Source: Cunninghamia lanceolata
Lineage: Eukaryota; Streptophyta; Pinopsida; Cupressales; Cupressaceae
DNA length: 64,000 nucleotides
Assembly: GCA_027924645.1 (NCBI GenBank)
Contig: BSBN01001225.1
Location: 11,736,001 to 11,800,000, forward strand
Direction of reading: 5' to 3'
Numbering within the stretch: position 1 is the stretch's first letter; the number at the start of each line of letters is the position of its first letter. Shown here in pieces: positions 11,305 through 22,728 of the stretch. Below the pieces are notes generated by a model, which saw nothing but the letters and a program-made list of their open reading frames with translations, was not told where the DNA came from and did not search any database. The position numbers and the translations under genes were made by a program.

Positions 11305-12136
11305 CATTGATGTCAAACCTTACTAGTCCAACACAAATATTAAAAACAATATCAGATTTACCAATTCCTCAAATGCATACAGAGATACAAGAACCAATAT
11401 TTCAGATGCAGAGAGTAGTCAGCTGTAAGTACCACGTCTGCAGATGCAAGAGATTACAAAATCCAGATGTCATCAAGAAACAACCAATATCAATAATACA
11501 GTAACAAGTGTCCAGTGTCAGCAAAACAACTATCCAGTGCCAGCAAAAGACAAGAACCAGAACCAATAATAGTTACCAGATATCACCAAGTTACTAGAGA
11601 TCACCAGAGATCACAAATAACATCAAAATCACTATCAATATCATTGAAAATACTAGATATACTGTCAATATCATTGAAAATTCCTGTGAGCAACAACACA
11701 ATAAAACCATGATCACTGTGAGCAACAACACAATATCACTGAAAAACTAGAATCACCATTATCACTGAGCATAGAGCATATCACTGAGCAATTATCACTG
11801 AGCATAGAGCATATCACTGAGCAATTATCACTGAGCATAGAGCATATAGAGCATATCACTAAGCAATTATCATTGAGCATAGAGCATATAGAGCATATCA
11901 CTGAGCAACACCAGATATAGACTGTGCTCTCCCCCTTTTGACAACAAGGCCAAAGGAGACAAACAAACTGTGAGAGGCCAAAAAGAGAACAGCCTGATAG
12001 CCAGAGCTGTCAACACCACTATCAAAAAGTCCAAAAAGATTAAGAAATAAACAAAAAGAATAACTATCTCAAGAAGAAGAGTGACCAAGAGAACAGAGCA
12101 AGCAACTCCCCCTGAGTCCAGATAGGAAGGAAAAAA
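11305..12136 (-). other. C1 region between pol and 3' LTR, with minisatellite
   Basis: About 830 bases without a convincing gene. It contains direct repeats of the words ATCACTGAGCATAGAGCAT and TCAATATCATTGAAAAT, and the extra purine tracts. Some Sireviruses carry an envelope-position ORF here; no long frame remains in C1. Confidence 0.7.
11761..11909. repeat. 33/42-bp tandem repeat in C1
   Basis: Four units in tandem: 11761-11793 and 11794-11826 are identical 33-mers starting ATCACTGAGCATAGAGCAT. Units 11827-11868 and 11869-11909 carry a 9-base insertion (ATAGAGCAT), making them about 42 bases. The second pair therefore arose by duplication of a modified unit. Confidence 0.9.
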
Positions 12137-13996
12137 TTACTGTAAAGAAGAAAAAGAGAGAACTCCAAGCCTTTGCCGGAGACCCTCAAACACTGTTCGG
12201 GACAGTGGCTTTGTAAAAATGTCAGCCACTTGCTCAGCTAAAGCAACATAATCCAGGATAACATCATTGAGAAGAACTTTATCACAAAGAAAATGATACC
12301 GGATATCAATATGCTTGGTACGAGAATGCATAACAAGATTCTTTGAGATATTGATTGCACTAACATTGTCACACAAAATCTTGATAGGCTTAGATACAAC
12401 AATCTGATAATCACACAGAGTTTGAACCATCCAGAGAATTTGGGTACAACACGCAGTGGCAGCAATATATTCAGCCTCAGCTGTAGATAAAGAAATAGAA
12501 TCCTGCTTTTTGCTATGCCATGAAACAAGTCGTTTACCAAGAAAGAATGCACCACCAGAAGTACTCTTCCTGTCATCAAGACTACCAGCCCAATCAGCAT
12601 CTGTATATGCTGTCAGAGTAAAATCAGAATGTCTCGGATACCAGAGACCATAATCCAATGTTCCTTGTATATATCTAAGAATTATTTTTATAGCATTGAG
12701 ATGAGTTTGTTTAGGAGCAGATTGAAAGCGAGCAACTAAACAAATAGCATGCATAATGTCAGGCCTAGTGGCAGTTAAATACAATAGGCTACCAATAATA
12801 GACCGATAAAAAGTATGATCAATATCAGGTTTATCAACTTTAGCACTTAATTTGCAACCAATTTCCATAGGTGTACTAATAGGATTACACTCATCCATCT
12901 GAAACCTTTTCAACATTTCTTTTGCATATTTTGTTTGAGAAAGGAATATACCTTCTTGGAGCTGAGAAACTTGTAAACCAAGAAAGAAAGAGAGTTCACC
13001 CAACATGGACATTTCAAACTGTGCTGTCATGACCTGAGGAAAATACAAACTAAGTTCATCATCATCACTGCCAAAGATTATGTCATCAATATATACAACT
13101 ATCAAAATGTGATCATTTTTAGTCATAAAATATAGATTGCTATCAGCTCCCCCACTAGTGAAGCCCTGTGATTGTAAATGTTTATCAAGTTTGGCATACC
13201 AAGCTCGAGGAGCTTGTTTAAGCCCATAAAGAGCCTTCTTCAATCGGTAAACATGATGTGGTTTGTCCTTGTTGACAAAACCTTCTGGCTGATCCATATA
13301 AACCTCCTCTTCTAGGTCTCCATTTAAAAAAGCAGTTTTAACATCCATTTGATAGACTTTGAAGTTTTTGTAAACAAAATATGTAAGGAACATTCTGATG
13401 GCTTCTAGTCTTGCTACAGGAGCAAAAGTTTCATCAAAATCAATACCTTCAATTTGTGAGTAACCCTTACAGACCAGTCTAGCCTCATTTTGGACAACAG
13501 TTCCATTTTCATCAAGTTTGTTTCGAAAAACCCATTTTACCCCAATAACATTTTTATCTTTAGGCCATGGAACAAGTTCCCAAGTATTATTTTTCTCTAT
13601 TTGAGCTAACTCATCTAACATAGCCTGAACCCACAAATCATCTTGACTAGCTTCAGCATAAGTTTTAGGTTCTAATTGAGAAACTAGACAAACATGAACC
13701 TGTTGACTTGCTTGAGCAGTTTTTCGTCTGGTTTGTATACCAGAGTCTAAATCACCAATAACATGATCACTTGGATGATTCTTTTGCAACAATCTTCTAG
13801 AAGGAGTATAAATGGAAGATTTAGGAGTATCAGTGTTTGGACTTACAGTTTGTTCTTGAGGTACTACAAAATCTGATTTAGATTCTTCTTTAGATTTCTT
13901 TGATTCTTCTTTTGTGCTTGGTTCTCCTTGAATAATTTCTTCAACTGGTTGAGATTGGGATTGCGGTTCTTGCTGTAAATTCTCAACTACTTTCAC
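12137..13996 (-). pseudogene. C1 pol: reverse transcriptase and RNase H
   Basis: A 619-codon stretch without a stop. It begins in the variable linker after integrase and continues with the Copia RVT_2 domain ([36 protein letters not shown], catalytic YIDDIIFG) and Copia RNase H ([31 protein letters not shown]-like [12 protein letters not shown]). It ends [11 protein letters not shown], the usual Copia C-terminus. It copies element RNA into DNA inside virus-like particles. All motifs I can check are intact, so this part may still fold. It is separated from the integrase part by one in-frame stop near 14018; upstream pol is also broken, which is why I call it a pseudogene. Confidence 0.93.
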
Positions 13997-14017
13997 ATTA
14001 GAGCTTTCAACTACTCT

Positions 14018-14635
14018 TCACAATCTTTTATTATAACACTTGTAGGCCTTACTGTGAGTAGAGTAACCTAGAAAGATTCCTTCATCACATCGGGATTCAA
14101 AACTTCCTAAATGATCTTCTCTTCTTATGTAACATTTGCTGCCAAAAATTTTAAAATAAGATACGTTAGCCGTGTGTCCATGCCAGAGTTCATAGGAAGT
14201 ATACCTGGTTTTGACTCTTATTTGAACCCTGTTTAAAATATAAACTGCTATATGAACTGCTTCTTTCCAGAAAGCATTAGAAAGTCTAGCATCGTGAAGC
14301 ATAGTTCTAGCCATCTCTTTTACAGTCCTATTCTTTCTTTCAGCCACCCCATTCTGTTGAGGTGTTCTAGGTGCTGAAAACTGTCGCTTTATTCCATGTT
14401 TTTCATAGTATTCAAGAAACGCAGTAGAAGTGTATTCTCCACCATTATCCAACCTTAAACATTTCAGTTTTAGATCTAATTCTCTTTCTACCATGCTTTT
14501 AAAAATCTTAAACTTTTCTAAAGCTTCAGATTTATGCTTTAAAAAGGTAACCCAAGTCATTCTTGTATAGTCATCTATGAATAACATAAAATATCTTTCT
14601 CCATTCAAAGATTTTGTCCTGGTTGGACCACACAA
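14018..14635 (-). pseudogene. C1 pol: integrase core
   Basis: This is the catalytic core of a Copia integrase. Visible motifs are the first Asp (HTDLCGP, reading upstream through the stop), the second Asp (RLDNGGEYTS) and the Glu in PQQNGVAERKNRT, followed by the GKAG-like end region (IFGSKCYIRRED, GIFLGYSTHSKAYKCYN). It inserts the cDNA and makes the 5-base duplication. The same frame continues into the domains on both sides, with only in-frame stops at about 14672 and 14018 between them. Confidence 0.92.
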
Positions 14636-14671
14636 ATCAGTGTGAACTATTTGTAAAGGTTCCGCAAAAAA

Positions 14672-15943
14672 TTATTCTTTGGACTTATAAACATTTCTTG
14701 TTTGTTTGCCTTGTTGGCATTCTTTACAAACTAGATTTTCAGGCTTGGAAAGAGCAGGCATATGTCTAACATTTTTATTATGACTGATTTTGACCAAGTT
14801 ATCATAGTTTATATGTCCCAACCTCCTATGCCAGAGTTTACTTTCTTCAATTTGGCTCATAAAACATAAGTTGTTTTTGCATTCATTAGTGGACCCATGC
14901 AGATTATAAATGTAACCTTTAGTTCTCAAACCTGATGCAATGACCTGTTTGGCATTTTTAAGAATCTTGCAGCCTTGTGATGTAAAGACTACATCAAAAC
15001 CACTATCACAAATTTGACTAACACTTAACAAATTATGAGTTAATCCTTCAACAAAATAGACATCTTCTAAAGGATTATTATTTGGTAAGAGAACTGTACC
15101 CTTTCCAGTAATCTGTAAACAATAATCATCTCCAAATTTAACTGATCCACTTGTACAGCTTTCAAAAGAAATAAATTTACCTCTATCCCCTGTCATGTGA
15201 TGTGAACAACCACTATCTATAACCCAGATCTCATTTTTCTTTGCATGAAATGCAAATTCCACTATCATAGCTTTGTTGTTTTTTAGCACCCATTTCTTTT
15301 TGAGTTGATTAGTAGGAGAAGCAACCTCTGAGTCACAAAACTTAGCCATATGTCCAAGTTTTTTGCAATTAAAACATCTTATTCTATTTGGAAAATGGAA
15401 AGTTCTATGTTGCAGAAAATTTGACTGTCTTTTATAAACAAACCTGCAGTCAGTTGCTCTATGTCCATATTGATAGCAATAAAAACAATACCCCAAAAAT
15501 TTGAAAGGCATATTATTTGTGAACTGATGATTCTTAGAGCATTGACCTTTTGAGAAACCGAGCCCAGTCATATCATTATAATCTTTTTGTTTCCCTAACA
15601 TGTCAGCAAGTTTATCACTGCTATTACACATTTCAAGTTCTTTTTTCAGTTTGACTACTTCATCCTCCTTAGATTTTAATTGTTCTTGAGACTCTGAAAG
15701 TCTTTTTCTGCTTTCGTCAAGACTAATTCTTAAATCAGAAATTTGGCTTTCTTGATTAGATATTAATTTACTCTGTATGCTATTTTCCTTTTTGAACCTT
15801 CTGATTTCACTAAAAGCACATTTTAATTCCCCTTCTAAATCAACTTCATTTTCTGATATTTCGACTTGTTCTTCTTTTGAAACATCAATAATTGCTGCCA
15901 TAAAAAGAGTTTCATCTATTTCAGCAGAAGACTCTTTTGACAC
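14672..15943 (-). pseudogene. C1: gag C-terminal extension, protease, integrase zinc domain
   Basis: The 423-codon frame starts with an acidic leader and a long heptad-rich coiled coil (about residues 30-115). Two zinc knuckles of the CX2CX4HX4C type follow (CFYCYQYGHRATDC and CFNCKKLGHMAKFC). The linker KKKWVLKN leads to the aspartic protease active site WVIDSGCSHHMTG. It ends with the HHCC zinc-binding part of integrase (HRRLGHINY then CKECQQGKQ). A coiled-coil gag extension of this kind is a Sirevirus mark. A stop at 14672 divides it from the integrase core, and a frameshift near 15950 divides it from gag. Confidence 0.92.
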
Positions 15944-15963
15944 ACTATCAGTTATTCTAGAAA

Positions 15964-16869
15964 TTAAACTTTTCTTTTTGAAAGTATTTCTTTTGGTAAA
16001 TTGAAAGGTTTTTTCTTATATTGTTTCTTGTTATCTTCTTGTTCACTGTCAAGCTCTAAATTAGGACATTTTGCTGCATAGTGACCTATTTTGCCACAAT
16101 TGAAACATTTAAAAGGTAGTTTTCCTTTATATCTACCAGATCCTCTTCTGAGCTTACTAACAAAGACAGATTCATCTTCATTCTCAGTTTCATGGCCAAT
16201 TTCAGTTTCCTTTTTCACAGTTTTAAAAGCAGCTTCCTTAATCTCGTTATTAGGATTTTCGTTTTCCATTCTCATTTCATATGCAGTAAAAACTCCTAGT
16301 ATAGTATCAATAGTTATGGTTTTTGGATCTTTATCTTCAACCACAGAAGTTTTGGAGTCATATTTGGGGGTAAGAGTCCGTAGGACCTTTTTGACAACAG
16401 TTATCTCTTCTAGTTTTTCCCCTAATCCTCTAATGCTATTGACAGTTTCCTAAACTCTTTGAAGATATTTAGCTATCTTTTCATCGTCTTTCATTCTCAT
16501 TCTTTCAAATCTTTCCCTAAGGGCTTGTAATTTAGCTTCTTTAATGCTTTCATCTCCTTCATAAATATTTGAAAGTTTATCCAAAATGCTTTTAGCTGTT
16601 TGACATTCCATAACCTTATTTAGCACTTCATTTGTTAAACCACAACAAATAGCACTAGCAGCTTTTGAATCACAGTCAAGAATCTTTCTTTCATCAGCAT
16701 TAGCTGGTTTGCCAGTAACAGTACAATTAGTTTCAATAGCTTCCCAGACATCATATCCCAAAGCTTTGATATGACGAGTCATTCTGTATTTCCAGAATGT
16801 ATAATCTGTCCCATCAAATAAAGGTGCCTTGGATGAGGAAAGACCATCTTGGAAAGACATGGTTCCCAC
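15964..16869 (-). pseudogene. C1 gag N-terminal part
   Basis: It starts at an ATG 63 bases inside the 5' LTR boundary. The first 139 codons are the Copia gag core (LFDGTDYTFWKYRMTRHI, then a SILDKLSNIYEGD block ending KIAKYLQRV). An in-frame TAG at 16450 interrupts it. The same frame continues to a canonical zinc knuckle (CFNCGKIGHYAAKC) and a basic tail that stops near 15964. This protein would form the particle. With the two knuckles in the next frame, C1 gag has three. Damage is one stop and one frameshift, so this copy decayed fairly recently. Confidence 0.92.
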
Positions 16870-16918
16870 TCAACCAGGAATCCCTTAGGCTGATTAGGCC
16901 TAAACAATAGAGGGTTTG

Positions 16919-16930
16919 GCTTTGATACCA
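16919..16930 (-). other. C1 primer-binding site
   Basis: The minus strand reads TGGTATCAAAGC two bases inside the 5' LTR. This is the initiator-Met tRNA complement TGGTATCAGAGC with one G-to-A change. Confidence 0.9.
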
Positions 16931-16932
16931 CT

Positions 16933-18624
16933 TGTTAGAGTGGTAGTGATATTGAGAGGGGGGGTGAATCAATATCCTGACACAAATTCGCACTTACATA
17001 TATGATTTGCAAACTAAAACAAATTACTGTGACAGACTTGTATTTAAACAATTAAACCAACTGCATTTAGATGTTCTAAATCACAAGAACAGTGCCAATA
17101 GAATAAGATATAAGAATGAAAGCTGAAACATCTGACAATAGATCAAGAAGCATACCACAAAATAGAGACACTAAGATTTGTCCTGAGTGGAAAGCCCCTA
17201 GCATAAAACCACTCAAAAAAATGCCTCACTGGCTTAAGAATCTCACTGATTACTGTGCCTTTCTGGCTTACAATCTCATTGAATACATTGCCTCACTGGC
17301 ATATGAAAGTTTACATAGTTTTAACAAAACATTTTTCGTACAGAGGAAAACTCTATTTCTATAAAGCATATACTGTCAACAATGTGAGTGCAGTCTACAC
17401 ACATTTCACTTGCACACACATTATTTACATTATACCCTTTTTATCTTTGCAAAAAACTATAACTGTTGATAGTTTTGAACTATAAAACCAATCAACAGTT
17501 TGGTAACTGTCATAAACAGAATATACAATCTTGTTGCCTTTTATCATCATTCTTTTATGCAAGTATCAAAACATTATTGCAAGAGTCCACTTTCGGTTGC
17601 TCACCAGAAACCCCTTAGGGTTACAAAAAAAATAGTTTCAACTGAAGAATGCAAAACAGTTATAACGGCACCAATTTTCATTGTCCTTATAAAACCTTGT
17701 TAACTCAAAGATAACACATATGATGCTCTGCCGTGAACAAAAGACAAAACCCCTGTTGAGTATACAACAATAGACTGCATATGGGTTAAACGCTAACCCA
17801 TTAAAGAAAACAAAGAACATCAGTGCCAAGACCAACTGCTAATAACCCAGGTGCAGCCCTAGGGTTTCAAGATACATAGTGGCCAACAAATATAACACAG
17901 TTGGTAGTGCATAGCTGTAGGAAACTTTTTTTTTACAGAATACCCAAATCATGATGAACACAGTTGAAAATGTACAGAGTAAGAAAGTTGTCTACAAGGA
18001 TGTACATGATATTCAAACAAAGGATATGTGAAAATAAACCCGTAACAAAGCAATATACTCATTTCTTTAACTCTGCAGAGGAAGAGACATAAGCGTTCAA
18101 GTTTATACTTACCGTCTATTGATGGCAACATTAGAGCAGATTTAGAAGCTTTTACCATTTACATTTACCTTGCAATGATAACAGCTGCAGGATTATAAAG
18201 TCAATGCTCCATCTTTTCATCAGACTCCCTGCATAATTTCTCATGATGCACTTGCTGCCCACAAAGTCAACAGGCAGATGAAAAACAAACCTATTTTTGC
18301 TATGAGTGTTCTTGCAAACCCTACGACAATGCATGATGAAATGAAATGCCAAAGATACAACCACTTAAGACTGGTGACCGTCTGATGCAGTTTGCCCTAA
18401 AGAGGGCTTGAAAAGATAAAGGAAAGATGACCGCTTGGTCCTGTTTGCAACCGGTGTTCAATAAAACAATATTACAACATTCGCTTATACAACATAAAAT
18501 ATTTAACTTAACATTTCAACAATGCAAATGTCACCCAGTCAATAAGTCAATGCCAAGTGGAACATAAAACCTGTTACCACCTTTGACATCACTACCAACA
18601 AAACAACACCAACTAGAGCTAACA
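16933..18624 (-). repeat. C1 5' LTR
   Basis: The 1,692-base LTR begins TGTTAGCTCTAG and ends CTCTAACA on the minus strand. It is one base different in length from the 3' LTR at 9597-11289. It would carry the element promoter; no TATA box was singled out with confidence. Confidence 0.92.
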
Positions 18625-19025
18625 TGATCAAGGTTCCAATGGAGAAGGAGCCACCTCAAAGGAAGTTGTTATTCAGGACTGTTTGCAAGTTTCAAGGTAA
18701 GTGTTTTCGATTTGTTATAGATTCTAGTAGTACTAATAATTTAGTTACTATTGAGATGGTAGAGAAACTAAATTTGAAGAGATTACCTCATCCTACACCA
18801 TACAAGGTCTCATGGTTGAATAAGGGACAACAAGTACTAGTTAATGAGCAGTGTTGGGTAGAGTTTCAAATAGGAAGGTACAAAGATAAGGTGTTATGTG
18901 ATATCATTCCTATGGATGTGTGCCATGTATTATTTGGTAGGCCATGGCAATATGATAGAAAAACAATGCATGATGGTGGAAATAATAACTATGTTTTGGA
19001 GAAGGATGGAGTACCTATACCTTAG
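18625..19025 (+). pseudogene. G: retroviral-type protease
   Basis: Continues the gag frame across the C1 insertion. The region FRFVIDSSSTNNLVT is the aspartic protease active site, with the usual DSG/DTG changed to DSS. The rest (VLCDIIPMDVCHVLFGRPWQYDR) is the typical Gypsy protease end. A stop at 19023 closes the frame, after which the polymerase continues in another frame. The altered catalytic triad and the stop show that it is dead. Confidence 0.85.
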
Positions 19026-19030
19026 CACCC

Positions 19031-20808
19031 TTGAAAGAGGAAGATAAACACCAAAAGGTTGTCTCAAGTGTGATGATAGTGGCTGAAAAAGAGTTTTTAA
19101 AGATAATGGAGGAGGAAGAGATAGGTTTGGCACTATTGGTCAGACCTAGGACTATCATAACAACAACAAGAATGGATGAGCTGCCATATGAGATTCTAGA
19201 CATGTTGAAGGATTATGACGATATAGTTATGGATGAGCTTCCTAACTCCTTTCCTTTAATGAGAGAAATAAGTCACCATATAGACTTCATAACAAGGGCT
19301 AGTCTACCAAACAAGGTGGCTTACAAGATGATACGCCAACAAAATGAAGAAATAAGAAAACAAGTGCAAGATTTTCTTGACAAAGGGTTAATCAGGAAGA
19401 GTCTTAGCCCATGTACAATCCCAACTATTTTGGTACCCAAGAAAGGAGGTGAGTGGAGAATGTACACTGATTCTAGGGCAATAAATAAGATCACAATCAG
19501 ATATATGTTTCCACTTCCAAGAATAGAGGACTTAATGGATTGTTTGAGTGGGGCAACCTACTTCTCAAAGATAGACCTTAAAAGTGGATACCACTAAATC
19601 ATGATCACACAAAGAGATGAATGGAAAACAACATTCAAAACAAATGAGGGCCTGTATGAGTGGTTTGTTATGCCATTTGGTATTTCAAATGCACCTGGTA
19701 CATTCATGAGGCCTATGAATGAGGTCCTCAAGCCATACATTGGTAAGTTTGTAGTTGTTTACCTTGATGACATATTGGTTTTCAGTTCTAACAAAAAAGA
19801 GCATTTGTATCATTTGAATTTGGTGTTAAGAAGGCTACAAGAGGAAAAATTGCTGATCAACCTTAAAAAATGTGAGTTCATGAAGACATAACTATTGTAC
19901 CTTGGTTTTGTGATTTTAAAGGGGATGTTGAAGATGGATCCAAGCAAAGTGAAGGCAATCTCTGAGTGGCCTACACCTAAATCAGTTTTAGAGGTAGGAA
20001 GTTTCCATGGTCTTGCAAGTTTTTACAAAAAAATGATAAAATGTTTTAGTCATGTGTGTGCACCTATTATAGACACCATAAAAGGGGATAAGAAAAAGAA
20101 GTTCATACGGACTGAACAAGCTGAAAAGAATTTCCAATATCTGAAAAAAAGAGTGAGTGAGCAACCAATCTTAGATCTACCTGATTTCAATAAGGTCTTC
20201 CAAATAGAGTGTTATGCTAGTGGTCATGCAATAGGGGCAGTTTTAAGCCAAGACAATAAACCAATAGCATATTTAAGTGAAAAATACAATGATGCCAAGA
20301 AGAAGTACTCATCATATGACTTACAATTGTATGCAATGGTTCAGTCACTAAAGAAATGGAGATATTACCTTTACCCAATGAATTTGTGGTCTATACTAAC
20401 AATCATGCACTTCAATTCATAAATAGTCAAGAAAAACTTAGTCAAAGGTATATTAAATGGATTGAATACTTACAAAGATACACCTTCACAATTAAACATA
20501 AAAAAGGGAAGAGTAATAAAGTGGTTGATGCTTTGAGTGGAAGAGCATTAATGGTGCAAGAAATTCAGTTAAGAAGTATTGGGATTGAAGCACTCAAAGA
20601 GATGGATGAGGATGATGAAGATTTCAAAGAGGTTTATGAGGTTTGCAAGCAGCCTCTCAGCACTAACAGAGAGAAGTGGCTAGATTACTTGACACAAGAT
20701 GGTTTTTTGTTTAAAGGAGCACAACTTTGTGTGCCAAAAATGTTCTATGAGAGAAAACCTTACCAAGGAAAAACATTGTGGGAGTATGGCAGGTCATTTT
20801 GGCCTTGA
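19031..20808 (+). pseudogene. G: reverse transcriptase and RNase H
   Basis: The RT runs from DFITRASLPNKVAYK through [38 protein letters not shown] and the catalytic YLDDILVFS to the connection domain (KMDPSKVKAISEWPTP). Stops at 19598 (CAA to TAA) and 19892 interrupt it. RNase H follows (IAYLSEKYNDAKKKYSSYDLQL), but its first catalytic Asp is replaced by Tyr (QIECYASGHAIG). A frameshift near 20380 moves the reading to another frame (VYTNNHALQFINSQEKLS) that ends at 20808. The sequence type is chromovirus-like. It is a decayed polymerase. Confidence 0.88.
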
Positions 20809-21487
20809 CAAGACACTAGAGCAATTGAGTAGGAATTATTTTTGGCCAAGGATGCAATCAGATGCAAGAAGATTTATGGAGAGGTGTACCATATGCCAAA
20901 AATCAAAAGGGAGAAGCACTAATGCAGGACTATACCAGCCTTTACCCATTCCCAATAGGCCTTGGGAATCCATCAGTATGGACTTTGTCATGTGTTTTCC
21001 AAAGATACAAAGGAGTTTTGATTTAGTTTATGTTGTTGTGGATAGGTTTTCCAAGATGGCTCACTTCATTCCTTGCAAAAGTACAAGTGATGCTTCCTAT
21101 ATTACATGTTTGTTCTTTAAGGAGGTTGTTAGTCTTCATGGATCTCCATTGAGCATAGTCTCTGATAGAGATAGCAAATTCCTAGGACACTTTTGGAGGA
21201 CTTTGTGGAGGAAGCTTGGTACAAATCTTAGTTTTAGCTCAGCATACCACCCTCAGATAGGTGACCAAACTGAGGTGGTCAACAGGTGCTCAGGTAACCT
21301 ACTAAGATGCCTTTGAAAGGATCATCCTAAACAATGGGATATTGTGTTACCCCAAGCCATGTTTGTTTATAATGACTCAATGAATAGGAGCGTTGGCAAG
21401 AGTCCATTTCAAGTGGTTTATGGCATACAACCTATTGATTCCCAAATTTGCATGCATCAAATCTTAAAGACTTGCCACTTCTTATAG
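20699..21487 (+). pseudogene. G: integrase, truncated
   Basis: The frame overlaps the end of the previous one after a frameshift. It shows the zinc-binding HHCC region (MAGHFGLDKTLEQLSRNYFW, then CTICQKSKG), the catalytic residues in SMDFVMCF, VSDRDSKFLGHFW and DQTEVVNRC, and a stop at 21314. The frame then continues (QWDIVLPQAMFVYNDSMN, SPFQVVYGIQPIDS) until about 21487, where sequence of element B begins. No C-terminal chromodomain is left. The break coincides with a 55-base tandem duplication at 21489-21590. Confidence 0.87.
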
Positions 21488-21488
21488 T

Positions 21489-21590
21489 CCACCTATGGCA
21501 ACACAAAGGTATCTCACTTATCCTCAAGCAAATCTGGGAAGTTCCACCTATGGCAGCACAAAGGTATCTCACTTATCCTCAAGCAAATCC
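21489..21590. repeat. 55-bp tandem duplication at the G/B junction
   Basis: The word starting CCACCTATGGCA occurs at 21489 and again at 21544, with 46 nearly identical bases in each. The second copy supplies the start codon of ORF1 (21550). The repeat lies exactly where Gypsy sequence gives way to element B and may be a scar of the joining event. Confidence 0.8.
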
Positions 21591-22703
21591 CTCTAGCAGC
21601 ATTATAATTGGCAATCAAGTATATGTTAATAATGAACAAATTGAAGCAGCCCTAGAAGATCTTAACAACTCCAAGGATGATATCAAGGGTTTAGAGGAGA
21701 GTATCAAAGAAGTTGATGATTGCATTCTTAAACTAAAAGAGCAGATCAATAAATCTCAAGAAAGAAGAAAAGAATTATGTGAGCAGCTAAAACAAGAAAA
21801 TGAATCTACAAAGAGTCTCCTCAGAGTAATTGAAGAAAAGACCAAGAATGAGGGATTTCTAAATCAAGTTATGAAGGACAAGTCAGAGGAATGTGAAAAA
21901 CTAGGGAAAGAAGTTCTCCTTTTGAAGTTTGACCTAGAAGCAGCAAACGACTACTGGGAAAAATTCAAAATAAGCTATGCAAAACTTTATAATTTGCTGG
22001 CCAGTCAAAAGTATCCAGATGATAAACAAGGTTTGGGATTTGAAAAGGGAGAAAGTTCAAACTCAGGACAAGACGGATCTAAAGAAGGAAGAGGTAGAAA
22101 TTATCCAGTAAGAAATTAAAAAAAAAGACCTAAAAGACCTTTGGTCAGACAACCAAATGCTTAAAGGTATCCAGCTTTCAATGGTTATTGTTTCAAATGT
22201 AATAAGTATGGTCATAGGGCTACTTAGTGTAGAAGTAGAAATCAAAATGTTCCATCTTTTTCTAGTCAATGTTTCAATTGCAAGAAGATTGGTCATAAAG
22301 CAAATGAGTGCAGAAGTGTGTCAAGAAATGTGCCAAGTTACTCAAGGATAGTCAATTCTTCAATGGCAAGTGTTTTGCATGCAATAGATTTGGGCACATG
22401 GCTAATCAGTATAGATCAAGACCAATTCCCATCTATAGAAGATATCAAAGTTAGATAAATGTTGTCTGTTTCAATTGTGACAAACCTGGACACTTTGCCA
22501 AATTCTACAAAAGTAGAAATATACCAAGAGACTATTCTACAAAGAAGGGGAAAACAGAGCAGAGTGTAGACAAAGGCAAAAAGAATATTGATCCAATAGA
22601 AACCAAGAAAGAGATGAGTTAGATCTGGATCAAAAGGGATGTTACTAAGGCTAAGGATGGATCCATACTAGTCTTTGGTGTAGGTACTTCCTCTGAAAAG
22701 TAA
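21550..22703 (+). pseudogene. B ORF1: gag-like coiled-coil zinc-knuckle protein
   Basis: About 180 codons from ATG 21550 form a long charged coiled coil (IEAALEDLNNSKDDIKGLEE onward), ending LLASQKYPDDKQGLGFEKGE. This last block resembles the gag of C1 (KQKDYNDMTGLGFSKGQ). After a stop at 22118, four zinc knuckles follow: CFKCNKYGHRAT with a TAG before the last Cys (22189-22230), CFNCKKIGHKANEC (from 22270), then two whose last Cys has become Tyr (CFACNRFGHMANQY, CFNCDKPGHFAKFY). The tail (IWIKRD) matches the gag/protease linker of Sireviruses, then the frame ends at 22703. It lacks the gag N-terminal capsid part present in C1. The likely role was RNA binding and packaging. Confidence 0.82.
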
Positions 22704-22720
22704 ATAGGGAGCTCTGGCTT

Positions 22721-22728
22721 AGGGGGAG
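22721..22728 (+). other. B: purine tract between ORF1 and ORF2
   Basis: AGGGGGAG lies 17 bases after the ORF1 stop. The same motif occupies the same place in element A (45461-45468). It matches the polypurine tracts found after pol in Sireviruses, and so marks the probable right edge of the ancestral pol deletion. Confidence 0.7.

Larger units (their letters stand above)
9597..18624 (-). mobile_element. Copia element C1, Sirevirus type, complete
   Basis: A complete LTR retrotransposon of 9,028 bases on the minus strand. Its LTRs are at 16933-18624 (5') and 9597-11289 (3'), and the 5-base target duplication TGATC flanks it at 9592-9596 and 18625-18629. Removing it restores the reading frame of G. 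A Sirevirus identity rests on the long coiled-coil gag extension with extra zinc knuckles, the repeated GGGGGAG purine tracts after pol and the initiator-Met-like primer site. Coding damage is light: three in-frame stops and one frameshift. A 120-base LTR sample differs by about 5%. Confidence 0.93.
8511..21487 (+). mobile_element. Gypsy element G (chromovirus-like), split and truncated
   Basis: Element G covers 8511-9596 and 18625-21487; the part between is the Copia insertion C1. Gag, protease, reverse transcriptase, RNase H and integrase follow in the order of the Metaviridae. The RT motifs (YLDDILVFS) and the SRAINKIT/SKIDLKSGYH region are of the chromovirus type. No LTR of its own was identified on either side, and the integrase breaks off before any chromodomain, where element B begins. 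Many frameshifts and stops make it inactive. Confidence 0.85.

Noticed and set aside
11713..12088. Minus-strand frames over the C1 minisatellite
   Set aside because: The repeat gives low-complexity Cys/Ser/Met peptides, and a true envelope-like ORF would be much longer.
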